DNA from: Gamsiella multidivaricata
Lineage: Eukaryota; Mortierellomycota; Mortierellomycetes; Mortierellales; Mortierellaceae
DNA: 64,000 bases
Direction of reading: 5' to 3'
Assembly: GCF_025024155.1 (NCBI RefSeq)
Contig: NW_026251722.1
Location: 434,001 to 498,000, forward strand
Part shown: piece by piece, positions 1-13,253 of the stretch
Layout of the letters: each line of letters opens with the position of its first letter
How positions within the stretch are numbered: the stretch's first letter is position 1
Program-made: the position numbers and the translations under genes
The notes under the pieces: model-generated
Database searches by the model: none
What the model was told of the DNA's origin: nothing
What the model saw: only the letters and a program-made list of their open reading frames with translations

Positions 1-3000
1 CGCGGGGGTGAGGAGATGGGGAACTTGTGGAAGAGAGATGGATAATGGAACTTACAACTTACAGTTTTATGCTGTCTGGCTATTGAGGATTTTTCGACTG
101 AGATCAATTGCACTCTGTTCTGGATGATGGGTTCGAAAATACCGCGACTAGAAAGAAAAAGGGTGCACATGAGCAGATCAATACGATGTCCAAAGCGTAT
201 ACATGTATAAAAAAAAGAAACGACCAATGCGCCAAGGGAGGTGGAGCAGGAGGGTGATTATATAATGTGTACATGTGGATGTGCACCGCGGAGAATCGAC
301 AGTCTTTTGCCCCACCGCACTGCTTTCGAAAGGAATACATCTCGTCATCTTCTCAAAGGCTTTCGATAGGCAATAGGGCAAAAAGGCTTACATCCGCGGC
401 TATAACGAATAATCGTTGTTTTTTGTGGAAAGGAGCCGAGAGAGAAGAAAAAATAAAGGAGATATGGGACAGTGTGGATTGTGTAGCAATGGCGCCTTCT
501 GCAGCGTCGTTTGAGAATATTGAGCACTCGTCGACAAATCTCACGAGTGCAGGGGCGCAATGCTATGACAACGGCAAACAGATAGTTTGCTCCGACAACT
601 GATAGCTGTCGGTGTGGTATAAGGACTTGTTGGTGGTGACTGGGGCAGGGTCTTTGTGTGCAGGGGACATGGTGGCGATGGATCAGGGGGAGGCGAGACA
701 CGGATCTGAGTAGTCTGATACCAATGTGGGGATCTGAGACTGGCTCGTGCCACATCAGACCAGCTAGCTCTCTGGGCTTGGTATTGATTGTATCGTTTAC
801 CTTTAGAATCTTCAAATAAGAGTGGAGCTAAAAGAGAGAGCAGGAAGAGTTGTGCAGGTGGTGGAGTTGGCGGTGGTGGCAGTAGTGCGTTGAGATGCAA
901 CCTTGTGTGAATGGTTCAGGTAGTGTGCTGGCTTGGAGAGTTAGTGTAAGGATGAGTGTGCAGAGGAGATGAGGGAAAGCTAGGACCACTAGTTCGATAT
1001 TTGGTTCCTTTTAGCAGAAGCGTATGTATCGACAAGTAGAGAGAGAAAAAGCTGTTGACGAGAAGAAAACTAGAAAGATACCGAAGGGAGGAGAGGAGGG
1101 AAAAAAAAGAGAAGGGGAGAGATGTGGCCGAGGTGGGCGGGTTAAATAGTCTATCCAAGAATTCGACGGATTCTGTTTTTCTTTATTGAATTGAATAGGG
1201 CAAAGACAATAGAGAATAGAAGGACTGAATAGGAAAGAGTAAAGAATGAGGGTCATCGCCTGCAACATCCGTGGGTAACAGTGTATGTCGACATTGTGTA
1301 TACTTCAATTGAATATTCATGATTTTATTATACTTGTCTTATTCAGTGCGATTGAATGTGTTATACGTAAACTACAATAAGTACAGCGCTTATTCAATCG
1401 AATAGAATACATGTATAAATAATGACAATAGTAATAATACCGCCGCCTGACCCTTCTCTTTTCTCGAAGAGAAAACCTCTGGACACCGCGCTAGACTAAA
1501 AGAATAAAGAAAGAAAAAGGAAAAAAAAAAACGGTAATGTTGGTCGGGGAATACCTTTGAATAGCCAGATTATCATCGTCTTATATAACCCAAAACCACC
1601 CTTGGGGTCCGGTGCCAACGATGGTGGCAACCTTGTTTATTACTGTTGTTCTCATCCTTTTCGCCTGTGCTGTGGCGGGCAGACATGATATGCATAGATT
1701 CAGATAGGCACTTAGGCCTCGTGTGTGTTCGATCCTGCTCCCATCATGATGGCCCCTGCTTTCACAGCAGCGTACAAATGAATGTTAAAAATGAAGAATA
1801 GGGGTGGACCATGACAACAGCTGCGTCAATCTAGCGGATGCTTGCAGATAGACATTGTCCCAGAGTACAGAGGACGAATTTATGGGTGAGGTGATGTTTG
1901 CTGTATGATGCTACTCGCACCGAGGGTTTCGTATTGAAAGTGTCGTAATGCAAACGAGCGACAGCGATAAGCATGATGTGAATGACGACTGGGCGTCTAG
2001 GCGACGATTTGCTCTCTTTTTCAGGAATTCTATGAACGGTTACGATCCCTCGTTTGTAGAAAGCCGATCCTCACCTGCTTCGTTCACTTGCTTCAAGAAA
2101 CAATGATCGCATCAATAATGAAAATCAGTAGCGGTAATCAATAATGAAAAGCACACGGATCTGCTGTTTGGGCCTCATGGTTCAGTGCCCTATGCAGAAA
2201 GAAAAGCCGCGCATGTTTTCGACCATAGATTCATTCGTCTTGATTTTTGCGAGCAGTTGACCGGCTTCAGTCAACTAACCAATCCCGTCTTGAAATGTCT
2301 GCAGCTGTCTAGGGAATTAGATCGTGAGGGCGTACCGACAAAAAGGCGAGGGGAAAAAGACTATTGTGAGATGGGAGACGGAGATATAGGGGGAGGGTGA
2401 AAAGGAGGGAGCCGACTGGCCAGAGGATGGAGGTGGATTTTGTTCATAAGCTGAGCACGCAGGTGGTTTGTGTGCTTGTCAGCACCAGCTATCCAAGGGC
2501 TCCAGGTATGAGCGTATCAAAGTTTTATTGCAATTTATGAACGACACTAGTGTACAACACTCTCTCACGCACAAACTCGCAAACAACAGCAGCAGCAGCA
2601 CAGATGCAAAGAAATGAATTGGATGAATTACATGGGTAGCGAACATAAGCGGGCTATGTAGAGGCTTCTGATAGAGTGAGAGAGGAAACTGAGCGAGCAA
2701 ATGAGCGTGGAAGGAGCAGCATCATGACCCTCACAAGGCGAGAGAGGTTTTTTTTTTTTTTTTTTTTTGCAGCTGCCTGGTGGTGACCCCTTGTACTGGT
2801 TGCGTCATTATCGTCATCCAACAAACCGGTCAAGCAGAAAATCCTATTCAGTTTTTTCTATTCCCCGATTCAGTCAAGATGACACCGGCCCGTACACATT
2901 AAAAAAAAACATAAACAAGATTGAGTTGGCGGACAGGTAGACCCCATCTGGACGTCCACAGGATAGAATAGAACCATCCAATACAATTATCCTCTGACCT

Positions 3001-3399
3001 GCCAACCAAGGATCTCCCTTTTCTATCACATCCGCTCTATCTCTCTATCTCTATCTCTCGCCTTCATACATGCCCACCCACACACACACCCATACACATT
3101 TGCCCACACCCATAATACACTCTCTTAGTCTCCTAGACTCTCGCAGCCCCCTCCCACCCCCCTCCCATCCCCCTCTCTCTCCTCAGTAGTCTCTTTCCCT
3201 CTGTCTCTTTGTCCCTCATCCTCCGCTGATGATTCGCTCTCTGCTCAATGCGCCTTTCTCAAAGAAGCACGGACAACCCACAACCATGTCCATCGCACAC
3301 ACAAGGGACAGGCAAACAAACAAACAAACAGGCAGACACATAAACAGATAAACAGTTCAACCATGAAAATAGGGAAGGTTGCTCCCTCGGCCCGCTCTC

Positions 3400-3420
3400 A
3401 TTGGCTGCGGCGGATATAAA
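3400..3420 (+). promoter_or_regulatory. CCAAT-like and TATA-like promoter motif pair
   Basis: ATTGG at 3400-3404 (inverted CCAAT) is followed by TATAAA at 3415-3420, preceded by several hundred bases of pyrimidine-rich DNA typical of fungal promoters and leaders. Downstream there are only very short frames, including a 24-codon hydrophobic one beginning ATGATGTCC near 3469. A real promoter for a noncoding or small-peptide transcript is possible, but nothing proves transcription. Confidence 0.35.
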
Positions 3421-6400
3421 GACGCTAGGCTCCCGTCATACCTCTCGCTTGTATGCGAATTACACGAATGATGTCCATTGCCCTATGCCCTTCACGCTGG
3501 ATGATCATGATTGCCCTGCTCATTCCTATTCACTATAAGTAGAATATTCACTGACGGACATCCTCTCTCATCCAGCAGCAGCAGCATCTCAATGCCCCAT
3601 CACCATTCTAATGAACTCTGTAGCATCATCCCATAAACTATAGATCTCCACGTTGCTCCCCAACTCATCTCATCATCACCCATCCTTCATCCTCATCCTC
3701 ATCCTCATCCTCATTGTCTCAGCAGCAGATAATTCTGTTCAAATAAAGCAATTTTTGGATCCTGATTTTTCGAGCTGTGCCAGATGCGGTAAACATCACT
3801 ACTGTGAGGGTTCCGTGGGCGCGTCTATCACAGTCGCATGGCACCCTAGACCAGAAACACCACAAAGGTCAACTAGCGACCAGTAGTCCACGCTAACTCC
3901 TGGAGGACCCTCTTTTTTGGAATCGCTCGTCTCAGGGACATGTGGACCGGTTTTTGAAACCCTTACCAGTGCATTTGTTTCAATGGAGGAGTAAGAAACA
4001 GATCGTTGCTGGATCCCCATTCAGGGCTCCTCTTCCTCATCCTGTGTATGCTCAGCAAATGCATCCCTTGTTTTCTTTTTCCTTATGAACCCACAGATAC
4101 ATCCGCATTACTAGGCAAAGGCTCCTCAGTTGTCTAGTGTCTGTGGGGCTCTTACATGCCAAATGCGCGGGTAGAGTGCTCATTTCTTTTCCAAAATGCG
4201 GGTTACAACGACAAACCCTGGCAGCTTGGCTCCCACAGCAGGCTTGATGCAGGGTCATTGTTATAAAAATAAAGATGGTTAAAAACAACAACAACAACAA
4301 CAACAACAAAAAAAGGCCGAAGCAATCATCTGCTGTTTCGGTCCCAATGACTGAGGCTCTCGTCGTCCAGGGGCCTCCGGTGGGCTTTTTAGGAATTATG
4401 GTTGTAAATCACTGTTATCTGAACGTGACGAAAACGTCGTGTTCGGCTGAGCACTCGTAGCTATTCTGCCTAGGAATAGTACCCGGTGTGCATACTAGTG
4501 TAAAGTCTTTGATATTAATAGTACAGCCCTGAACTTATTAAAGCGTGCAGATGCAGGGTCAGTTGCAGAGCATATTGGCGCGCTGCTTCCTCTTTCTTTT
4601 TTTTTTCTTTTTCCTTTTTTTTCTTTTTCTCTGGTACCCTGAAGATATAATCTACTAAGAGCAGATAGCCATAGTGGAGGAGGATAAACTAGAGGGGAGT
4701 ACTTGCGTGTTGCTTTGGCGACCAATTATTATTTATTCGATCTATTTATTCTTCATTTATATTCCGGCTAGGTTGTACTATTGTTACCGCCGCTACAAAC
4801 AGTCGAAAATGCCTCCATTCGCTTTAGGAACTGATTGCAGTGCTCGTAGATGAAGAATATACATGCGGAGGAAATCTCTAGGTGTTCTTTACCGTTCTCT
4901 TTTCTTTTTTTTTTCATGAAATAAAAAGACCGATCGGCCCATATGATAGCCCTCGCGTGAGCGAATTGACAACCCAAATATCCTAGCGAATGCAAATCGA
5001 TAAAACGAGAGAGAACATGGTACCCATATGGCAGAGCGTCATGACTTTGTTACGCCTATTGCGCCTTCGTTCTCTTCTCTCACACTTTCCCTTTTTTCTC
5101 TTTTTTGAGTTTCGCACTAGCGAGGCTACAGGAGGACCATAGGCAAAGAAAAAAAGGAAACAGTTATAGCGTGTTATGATGAGGCCTTTTTTAACGAATA
5201 AAATCCACTCGCATTTGTGTTTACTTCAACGAGACATCCGCATGTATCGTCCGTCGGGAGGAAAAAATAACCCAAAGGCCAGAGTTACTTTCTATGACAG
5301 CTCCTCAAACAAAGGGGGAGAACTACATCCATTTTAAGAAGGGCAGGGACCTTGGACGACTGAGAAAAAGGATGAAGGCTGAGATGAGATCACAGGCACC
5401 GGTGCATCAAAACAACTACGACATGGACGGTCATTGCATGGGCGACACTCCTGGTAAAAAAAATAAAATAAAAAATAAAACGCGTAGCAGTCGAAATGAG
5501 TAACCGATGACATCTGTGCCAACGAAACGGCTCACACGCTCCACCTGCACGGCTTATCTGCATACTATGCACCGGGGCTCAAGCTTCAAGCTGACGATGC
5601 GTAAATATTAGCATTCGACTGGCGAAGTATGTTTATTGACAAGGTCCAAACTCAAGAGATGTAATTGTTTTCGCTTCAGATTGATGACATCTTGCAATCT
5701 ACTACACGCACACTTTTTAGACATATAGAAGCAACTTTTCCTCGCACTTGACTGCATTACCATTGACGTCTCAACCAAAGACCCTGGATATTATCAAAAT
5801 TACAAGAGCGCCATTCCGGACCAAGGAATGACGCAGTCCACACATCTCATGTCAGGCGCTGAGATGCCGACTGAGCCCGTCCCTGTGACATTGAACTGAA
5901 TTAATGAAACTGCAAAAATATAGAGAAAGTAGTTGTATCCCTCAATGATGCTCTCACTCGCTGCTGATAGAGCGGTTCGACGACTCCTTGCAGAATACGT
6001 ACCACAGCAGGGGCCCCTTTTCTACGAAGCAGTGCCATGGCGGACCATGAAACCTCGCATTCGGTAGTGGTGGGCGCGTATCTGATTTCATTTGTTCATA
6101 GTACCGTCATTCGGGTTGGCGTAGATAACACAAACGAAGTTTTACTTTTTTTCCAATAATTGATAACGTCAATGATGTGCTTGTGCTTTTGCATCAACAG
6201 GGTCGAACTCACACCAGATGCACAAAGCTGCATGCGAGCGATGAGAGCAGAGGGGCGCGCGACTTGCTTTGTCTACGAATTAGCCGGCAATACAGAGCAT
6301 AACGGCGATCAGCATACGCAAGGAAGGGGGCTCGTATAGAGAGGGACATTTCTCTCTTTTTTTTTTTGGACAATAACAACAATAGCAGTAATAATATCTG

Positions 6401-8525
6401 CATCTTACCATACCTCTGCCTGGCTGCATCTTGCTCTTTTGATATCCACCCACATCTGGTTACACTGACTTTGTCGCCTATGTCTTTTTTGTTAAGATGG
6501 GAGCACCACCCATCTTACGCATTTGAGCGCTGTGTCACCCAGCTTTATTTTTGGGGAATAAGTGTATGTGCAGCATGCAGAGTCGGATACGAACCCAGCA
6601 TTACGAGCAATTGGAGTCAGCTGCGTGTAAGCGTAATTTGTTTTCCGATGTGGTATGATGGGCGGGAAAACGCAAGCCTCGCACAATGCAGAACATTCCA
6701 AGGTGTATGTTCCGCATGTAAAGTCCGTCGCAAAAGTCAATATAGTTTTTCAGTAGCTCTTCCAATTCAATACGCTTATGCCATCAACCCACACCACCCG
6801 TCCCACATCCTATCCTCTTCATCCTCTTCATCTCCATCCTCATCCTCATCCTTGTCATCATCCTCATCTCAAAGACAATAAATCCAAAAGAGGACTGCCC
6901 AAAGTGGACTGCGGATGGTGTTCACTCCAATTTAAAGTTTCTCTCAGAAAAGGAACACTGTATACATACATGTTTGTACGTAAGCCGGCAATCGGTGTAA
7001 TGGTTATATCTAGTCCACAACCGACAGAATGGACACGAAACAATCGGACGTAGTTCTGATTCAGACAACGATGACGACCATTGTCCCCGATTGCCTTCTA
7101 CCGATGCAAACACCACATCCCTCTCTCTTTTTTCCTCCTCCCCTCCCCGCTCAACCCTATTTTTCAGCTCCCTACCGCGCTCTCCGATGACGATGTCCCT
7201 ATTTTCTTATCGTTTCCTGTATTCAAATTCCTCGTCATGGGCCCGCCCGCAGGATGGGGTCATACATGACAAGTGCAGCAGCACTGACGGACTGGGACTA
7301 AAAAGTAACTGCATGCACTCATTCATACGATGCATTTTGAGACAAGAGGGTTTGGCCAGGGTCACCCTGACCCCTGTGCTGCATCTCATCCTGTCCGGCG
7401 ATGTCATAAGAGTCTCGTGGACATTGCCCTGTAATGGTCTTGGCACCTCCCTTCTACTCTTCCAAAACTCGGTCCGTTGCCCGAGCGAAACTAGGAGGTT
7501 TTCTTTTCTTTTTTCCCTTTTTTTTTCCTTATCAGATAAGCCCTGTCGCGGTGGAATACTTCGGACAATTCGGAGTGCTGTTCCAAAAGGTGTACGGGTT
7601 AGAACCATCGTCATGTCGCGTTTTTCGTTTCATTTGTGGTCTTGGGTCCTCGAGTAAAATGACATGGGGACATAGGGTATACGGGCCATTCTCTTCGGAA
7701 GGATAACTCGCTCGTCCATGGTCTTGCCCCAGTTTAGTCTCCTCCTCCTCCTTAGACTTTCATGCCACATCGGACAAATAACCCTTGTGAGGTTACCGCC
7801 CGCGCATTTTTTTTCTTTTTCCTTCTTGAATTAGTCCTATATTTCCCCGTGCATTGAATCATAGGAATAAGCTTGGTTTCGCAAAATAGGGTGCTGCTGC
7901 TGCTGCTGCTACTGCTGTTGCTGCGGGCAGTCGTATGCGCATGTCTTACGTTTAGAGATGAAACTGATAAAATTTGGCGCTATCGTGTGTGGGGTAAAAG
8001 TGCAAAGTGGCCTAAAAAACCTAAAATTTTGGGCTAAGCTAAGAAACACCGATCGACCCGTGCCCAAAGTGGCTCGACCCCCCCCTCTCAGTGTCGTGGC
8101 ATCGAGTGCAATCAAGCTCATTGGTCGAGTTGAGCACAGCTGTTGGGTGTAGGCATCTGTATGCGCGCGTTTATAAGTGGAGTGTTATTTCGGCCCCAGT
8201 ACGTTCTTTTCATGATGGTGTCTGAAGGACCCTAAGACAAAAATCGACAAAACTATTTTGTTACCCAAAGCTGAGTATTTGAGTGACCTTTTTTTTATTA
8301 TATATATATATATATTTTTCCTCCTGGACACACGTACAATTCAGGCATGGTCCCTTCACATAAAAGATACGTTAGGTGCATCAATTTAGTCGGACAATGG
8401 ACAATCACAGAAAAAGGTACAGTTCATAAGGTAGCTATTTATTAGAAACAGAAAAAGGGACATAAAGCGCGAAGAAAAAAAACATAGGACAAAAAGGCAG
8501 ACTAGATTAGAAGCAATGTAACAAC

Positions 8526-8526
<1 letters not shown>

Positions 8527-8557
<31 letters not shown>

Positions 8558-8640
8558 CGATAACAAAGAAAAAAAGAAAAAGGAAAGAAAAAGAAAGAAA
8601 AAAGAAAGAAAAAAAGAAAGAAAAAAAGAAAGAAAAAGAC
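8527..8640. repeat. poly-A (31 nt) followed by AAAG/AAAAG microsatellite
   Basis: A run of 31 A residues at 8527-8557 is followed by roughly 80 bases of imperfect GAAA/GAAAA units. It is the longest purine-only tract in the window. It could be a slippage-grown microsatellite or the remnant tail of a retroposed sequence, but no flanking duplicated target site was recognised. Confidence 0.9.
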
Positions 8641-9066
8641 TGATAAGAAAAGAGTAAAGTCGAGTAAGTCGTAGCGGAGTTGAATAAGTCATAGAAGAAT
8701 TGAACAAGTCGTAACTACAGAAAAAAAAATGGTCGTCAAGGCTTCATTATCGGCGAGTAGAAAAGAAAAAAGATGAGGAGGATGAAAAGGAAAAAGGACG
8801 GTAGAGTTGGAGTGGAGGGTATATGTTAGCACCTGAGGACATTAAAGGGGACACAGCGCTTTTGGAAGGGTGATGTGGCATGTCATTTTCCACTCCATTG
8901 CGGAGCGCGACCGGACATCAGATGTACTTTGTCGGAATGGCCAAAGGATCGGCGCTGTATAATGGAAATGGCAGATGGCTCTGTGCTCTGTAAAAGAGTA
9001 AGGCGCCGGATTCGTGATTTGTTGATCAACGGAGGGGTGGTGCATCAAAATTAGAACGGAGAAAAA

Positions 9067-9091
9067 GCAGCAGCAGCAGCAGCAGCAGCAA
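9067..9091. repeat. (GCA)n trinucleotide microsatellite
   Basis: About eight tandem GCA units lie in an otherwise A-rich noncoding stretch just downstream of the 9175-9933 minus-strand candidate. Confidence 0.9.
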
Positions 9092-9174
9092 ATAACCAAA
9101 GGTACTAAAAAAAATAAAAAGCGAACAACAAGGAAAAGAAAAGAAATGGAGAAAGACATCAAGAGAAACCGGGA

Positions 9175-9933
9175 TCATTTGGGAGATTCGCTCGGAAAGT
9201 CGTCCGACTTAGGCGCATCTTCAGAGCCCTCTACGATCGCATTTCGTCGTCTGAATGTGTACTCGGACGGCTGGTCTCCATCAGTTGCGTCGCCTCCCCC
9301 TGGGTTCATGTCTGCGGGAGCCGTTGCGGAGCCATCACTTCCTCCTCCGCCGCCTGAGCCGCCCCCACCACTGCTGTGGGCTCTTGCGCCTCCAAGCAAG
9401 TTACCTGGGCGCACCTGTCGCTGATTAAACGAGCTCTCTGTAAAGTCATACGCATTGCTGGGGGCGAGGGGCGAGAATGGCGAGCCGGCCATATGGATTC
9501 GTTGAATTGCTGGTGGGAGCGGCAACAAGAGTGTACCTGCGACCTCCTCGCGCTGGTTTGTGTTGCAGCCGATAGAAAAAGGCGATGCGCTGTCCATAGG
9601 CATCATTGAGCAGACATCGTCCCTGTGGTGTTCCAAGGCCCGATAAGGGACCAGTCGGCGCCCAATAGCGAGGTTGCATCGGCGATGGTTGGGAATGTTT
9701 CCTGCAGCGGAATAGTGCGACGCCATGTTGGTGTTCCACTCAGAGTCCATGCACCGTGGTTGGTGGCACATACTCTCGTCAGTTGCTAAAGCGGAATCTT
9801 GTACAGCCGAGAAGCAGATCTCTCGACGCTGCAAGTGATGCTTACGGCTCATCATCCGTCGCACACGAACGCAATGCACGCGTCCCGCTGGCAAGGCGAG
9901 AGTTGAATGACTCCTGTTCCTGGCGCTCGACAT
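9175..9933 (-). CDS. putative low-complexity protein or terminal exon
   Basis: This open minus-strand frame is 252 codons from the ATG at 9933 (MSSARNRSHST) and stays open upstream to an acceptor-like TTATTTTACAG ending near 9972. I do not recognise the product. The C-terminal third has a glycine/serine-rich stretch, then an acidic serine/proline tail ending in SDDFPSESPK, the kind of composition seen in regulatory proteins. No DNA-binding domain or enzyme motif is visible. A donor-like CAACAG|GTAATA near 10401 and another, CCGAG|GTGAGT, near 11041 suggest a spliced minus-strand transcript whose leader lies between 10 and 11.7 kb. The frame could also be a chance opening, and a second frame shares the first 40 codons. 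Confidence 0.33.
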   Translation of the reverse strand: MSSARNRSHSTLALPAGRVHCVRVRRMMSRKHHLQRREICFSAVQDSALATDESMCHQPRCMDSEWNTNMASHYSAAGNIPNHRRCNLAIGRRLVPYRALEHHRDDVCSMMPMDSASPFSIGCNTNQREEVAGTLLLPLPPAIQRIHMAGSPFSPLAPSNAYDFTESSFNQRQVRPGNLLGGARAHSSGGGGSGGGGGSDGSATAPADMNPGGGDATDGDQPSEYTFRRRNAIVEGSEDAPKSDDFPSESPK

Positions 9934-10063
9934 GAAGTGGTACTTTAAACGAGTCCTGAAGACCACACTGTAAAATAAAAATAAAAATAAAACCTGCTGA
10001 GATAAAAAGAGAGGGAAGAAGTTTAGATGCTTGGATGAATGGAGAAAAAAGCAGGCTGGGAGA

Positions 10064-10114
<51 letters not shown>

Positions 10115-12866
10115 GGGACTAATCGCCTTCCTTCCCCTCGAGAAGATGCAGGAGGGAACGGTGCGATCTCTCTCTCTCTCTCTCTCGCACTTTTTCCAGG
10201 AAGTACAAAAGGGGCTATGACCTGATCATTTCATTCATTGGAGCCGCTAAATAGGCCGCATATAACAAAGAAGCAATGGGATTGAACATAGGGTAGCGTA
10301 GGTTGGATTTCATGCACAGTATGAAAATCGATCGGCGGCTCCACGTCCGTTCTGGCTAGCTCCAGGTCAGTCTGTGAAGGGATCTTGTCGCGAGGTTGGC
10401 AGTTTTATTACCTGTTGCTGCAGGCGCGTATGCGACAAGATATGTGTGAATGGAGATATCACGTCAGGATTGTGGAGGAAGAGAGTACTGAGAAGGAAGT
10501 GGGGGGTGAAAAGTGAATGCGGGATATGGACACACCAGAAAACAAAGAGAGTGAGAAACGCTTTGGGACCTCCACAAAAGCAGCACCACGTCCAATCGAT
10601 GTTCGTGTTCAACAGCCAATGACAAGGGAAGGAACTGCGTTCCCCGCAACAACAATCGCAACAACGACAAAGAAGGTGCACAACTGTCACTTCTTTTGCC
10701 CAGAAAAGATAGAAAGGACCAGCGAATGAGAGAAAGAGATATGGGAAAGGAGCGGACGGTAAAGGGTGGAATGGGACGAGGTTTACAGATGGGAAGATGG
10801 GATGGGAAAAAAGTGACCAAGAAGGCGGGATTCTTTTTTTCCCTCCTTCAGAGGCAGTGGTAGCCAGTCCCTTGATTCCAGTCCGTGTGTGTCTTTCCTG
10901 GCGGGAGAGGAGGAAGCACTGGTTTCGCCTCTTCCGGCCATAGCCCTGCGATCATGTTTGTTGCAGCTCTCCAACGGTCGTCTGTTGCGACAATGAACTC
11001 AAATTAAGACTGCAGGGGGACAATGTATGTAGCACTCACCTCGGTTTGCGTGGATTGTCAGACGACTGGGTGGAAGGATAGAATCTCGAGGGTAGAGAAA
11101 GAGACCTGGGGTAGATTAGGATGCGTTTTCTTCAGGACGGTGCGTCTGAGTTGATCGTTCCTGTTGACAGGGAGAGACTTTAGGAGGATGATCCACGGAG
11201 ATGCAGTGTGTGGGTGTGGAGATGAACGTGGGTGCAAGAGCAGTAAATATGGCGGGAGCGAGTAGAGGCGGTATAGAAGAAAGGAAAAAAATAAAGACAG
11301 CAGGGTGGGATCCGATCAGAGCTGGCTTCAGTTCCAGGGTTCAGTTGACGCAGCAAAAGAAAAGCGAGGACGAGTAAGCAAAGAGGGAGACGAAAGGAGA
11401 GAGAGCAAGAGAGAGTAAAAAAAAAAAAAGAAAGAAAGGAAGAAAGAGTGAAAAGAGTGAGCGATGGAGACGAAAGAGAGCGAAAAAGAGAGGCGGGATC
11501 CAGACAGCTGCTCCAGGTTGGACCTGCGTTCCTGACTGACGGACCAAAAAAAGAAAAGAGAAAAAGCCGTTGGAATGTTGTTTTGCCAAATGCTGGACTA
11601 ATGCAAAACGCTGCATCGCAAGGGGTTGAGGCATCCTCTCGCCTAATGCTCATTTACACCTTCCGCCCCTCTCTTAGCACTCACCCGATCCAACGGCTCT
11701 TTACATTGGCCGTCCATCCCTTCTCCTCTTTCTTCTCGTTATATCTTTCATTTCAGTAGTCTTACTATCATCCACAACTGCTCGTAGCCAGCTGTCCGTA
11801 CGAACCAAGTCCGGCACCAGTATCCTTCTTCACGTTGCGAATAGCCCTCGGTTGCCAACAAAGGCGTGTGAACAAATGCCTGCGGATTCAGGCGCCCCCT
11901 GAGGTACCTGTCCTCGACAGTTTATACTCTCGTGCTCTCACCTAGTTTTGGCACGGCCTGAAAGCCAACGTGAACACTCTTCCTTAGGCGGGTTGTGAGC
12001 CGCGAATGGGTCAAGTTGTCCAGGCACTCGGACGGGTGATCAAGAGTGCCAAAAAGGCTATATAGACGAGCGAATCGGAAAAAATGTCTGTGGTTACAGG
12101 AGCGCTTGTAGAACCCTGTAGCATAAAATACTAACCGTACAAGAAACAAGGGGCAGTACCACCACTATAACCGGGGAAGAGTAACCCATTCAGATAGGAC
12201 AAAGCTTGTTAGTCGATTGGTGAAGGAAGAAGTATTGCGCAGAAAAAAGAAAAAGGTGGACACAAGGAACGAACACAAGCGCACAAAGGAATGTAAACAA
12301 ATAGGAACACCGACAGGATACGATTACGGGGGCAGTGTAACCCTTTGTAAACCTTCGAGTCTGTCCCCGCAAAACAGTTGTATGCAAGTATGCAACTCTA
12401 CTTTCTGTGCCCGACCACTAGATAGCCGCTGTTGCCGCTGTTGTTGTTTTTGTTTGTCCTGCCGGGTCCCAGTTCAGATCTCCAATCTTCTGACCTGTAT
12501 GTCGATAGGTTTATTCGCGTCCTGCATTACTCGCCTCCCGCCTTCTTTCTAGTCCCTGTTCTCATTATCCAGCCTTTTACAACAGCACAATCTTCCGAGC
12601 CCTTTATGCATGCGCTGCTGTGTGTCCGTTCTCTTTTCCTGCTTATGTTCACAATATCTAGACAGCTATTGGTCTCCTTGCCATTGCTGTTACACTTTTT
12701 TTTTTTTTTTTTTTATGTAGTGAGAAATGAAGACCCTATTATTAGCGCTTAGTTTTGATCTGCGACTTCTTAGGGTCTATGCAAACCGCCAATGCTCAAA
12801 AACTAGCCATGTGTTTTTATCCGCATACGAAAATAATGCTCAGAATGTTAATGGTGTGAATGGTTT
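9934..12866. other. noncoding stretch, possible 5' leader region of a minus-strand transcript
   Basis: No convincing coding region. It contains a GAT microsatellite at 10064-10113, a CT dinucleotide tract near 10166-10185, purine-rich runs near 11395-11490 and two good minus-strand donor sequences (near 10401 and 11041) that could belong to untranslated exons of the 9175-9933 candidate. Confidence 0.4.
10064..10113. repeat. (GAT)n microsatellite
   Basis: About 16 tandem GAT units. In plus-strand frames it would encode a run of Asp or Met, but those frames have no other coding features, so it is treated as a noncoding microsatellite. Confidence 0.95.
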
Positions 12867-13253
12867 TCATTTCCCAGCAGCAGCCTCTCGCATGGCTCTC
12901 ATGGGTGAAGGAATGTCTTTTGTTGTCTGACTGTGCGATGGATACCTTGTATCAATGATGCCGTGCTCTGAATCGAACACATGCGCTTCGAGCACGCGTG
13001 GCGATCTTTGCACAAGCTCCTTGGAACTGAAAATACGTGCATCTGCGCTCTTGTTCTCATGAACCCTGTTTGGGCACCAACGAAATTTTCTTATGCAACC
13101 CCTCCCTCGCAGATAGGCACATTTGTCGAGTTGCGACGTGTATTCATGTCCAAAAGTGTGGTAGTCTATCCAATGCTGACGATCTTGTATTTGGAGAAGT
13201 CGACTTTGTTTGCCCTGTCTAGTTTGATATAACAAGTATCTACGCGCCACCAA
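12867..13253 (-). other. unidentified 128-codon open frame
   Basis: An uninterrupted minus-strand frame just upstream of PRP6. The translation has balanced composition, with segments such as QHWIDYHTFGHEY and CAYLRGRGCIRKFRW, and is not low-complexity. An overlapping frame also looks protein-like but has stops. No family is recognised. It could be a fragment of a decayed gene or transposon, or a chance frame. The absence of a clear splice context and promoter keeps confidence low. Confidence 0.2.

Larger units (their letters stand above)
1..9174. other. gene-poor region, no supported protein gene
   Basis: No reading frame here shows a recognisable domain, and the longest frames are simple-sequence or random-looking. 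The stretch holds A/T homopolymers (for example a 20-T run near 2749-2768), CT-rich and CA-rich patches near 3030-3200, CATCCT-type repeats near 3687-3716 and 6812-6860, and a long A and AAAG tract near 8527-8640. A CCAAT plus TATA arrangement sits at 3400-3420. I see no tRNA or rRNA. It may contain untranslated or regulatory DNA, but the sequence does not prove this. Confidence 0.5.

Noticed and set aside
10031..10225. Poly-Asp or poly-Met small proteins over the GAT repeat
   Set aside because: Microsatellite translation artefacts with no flanking coding signal.
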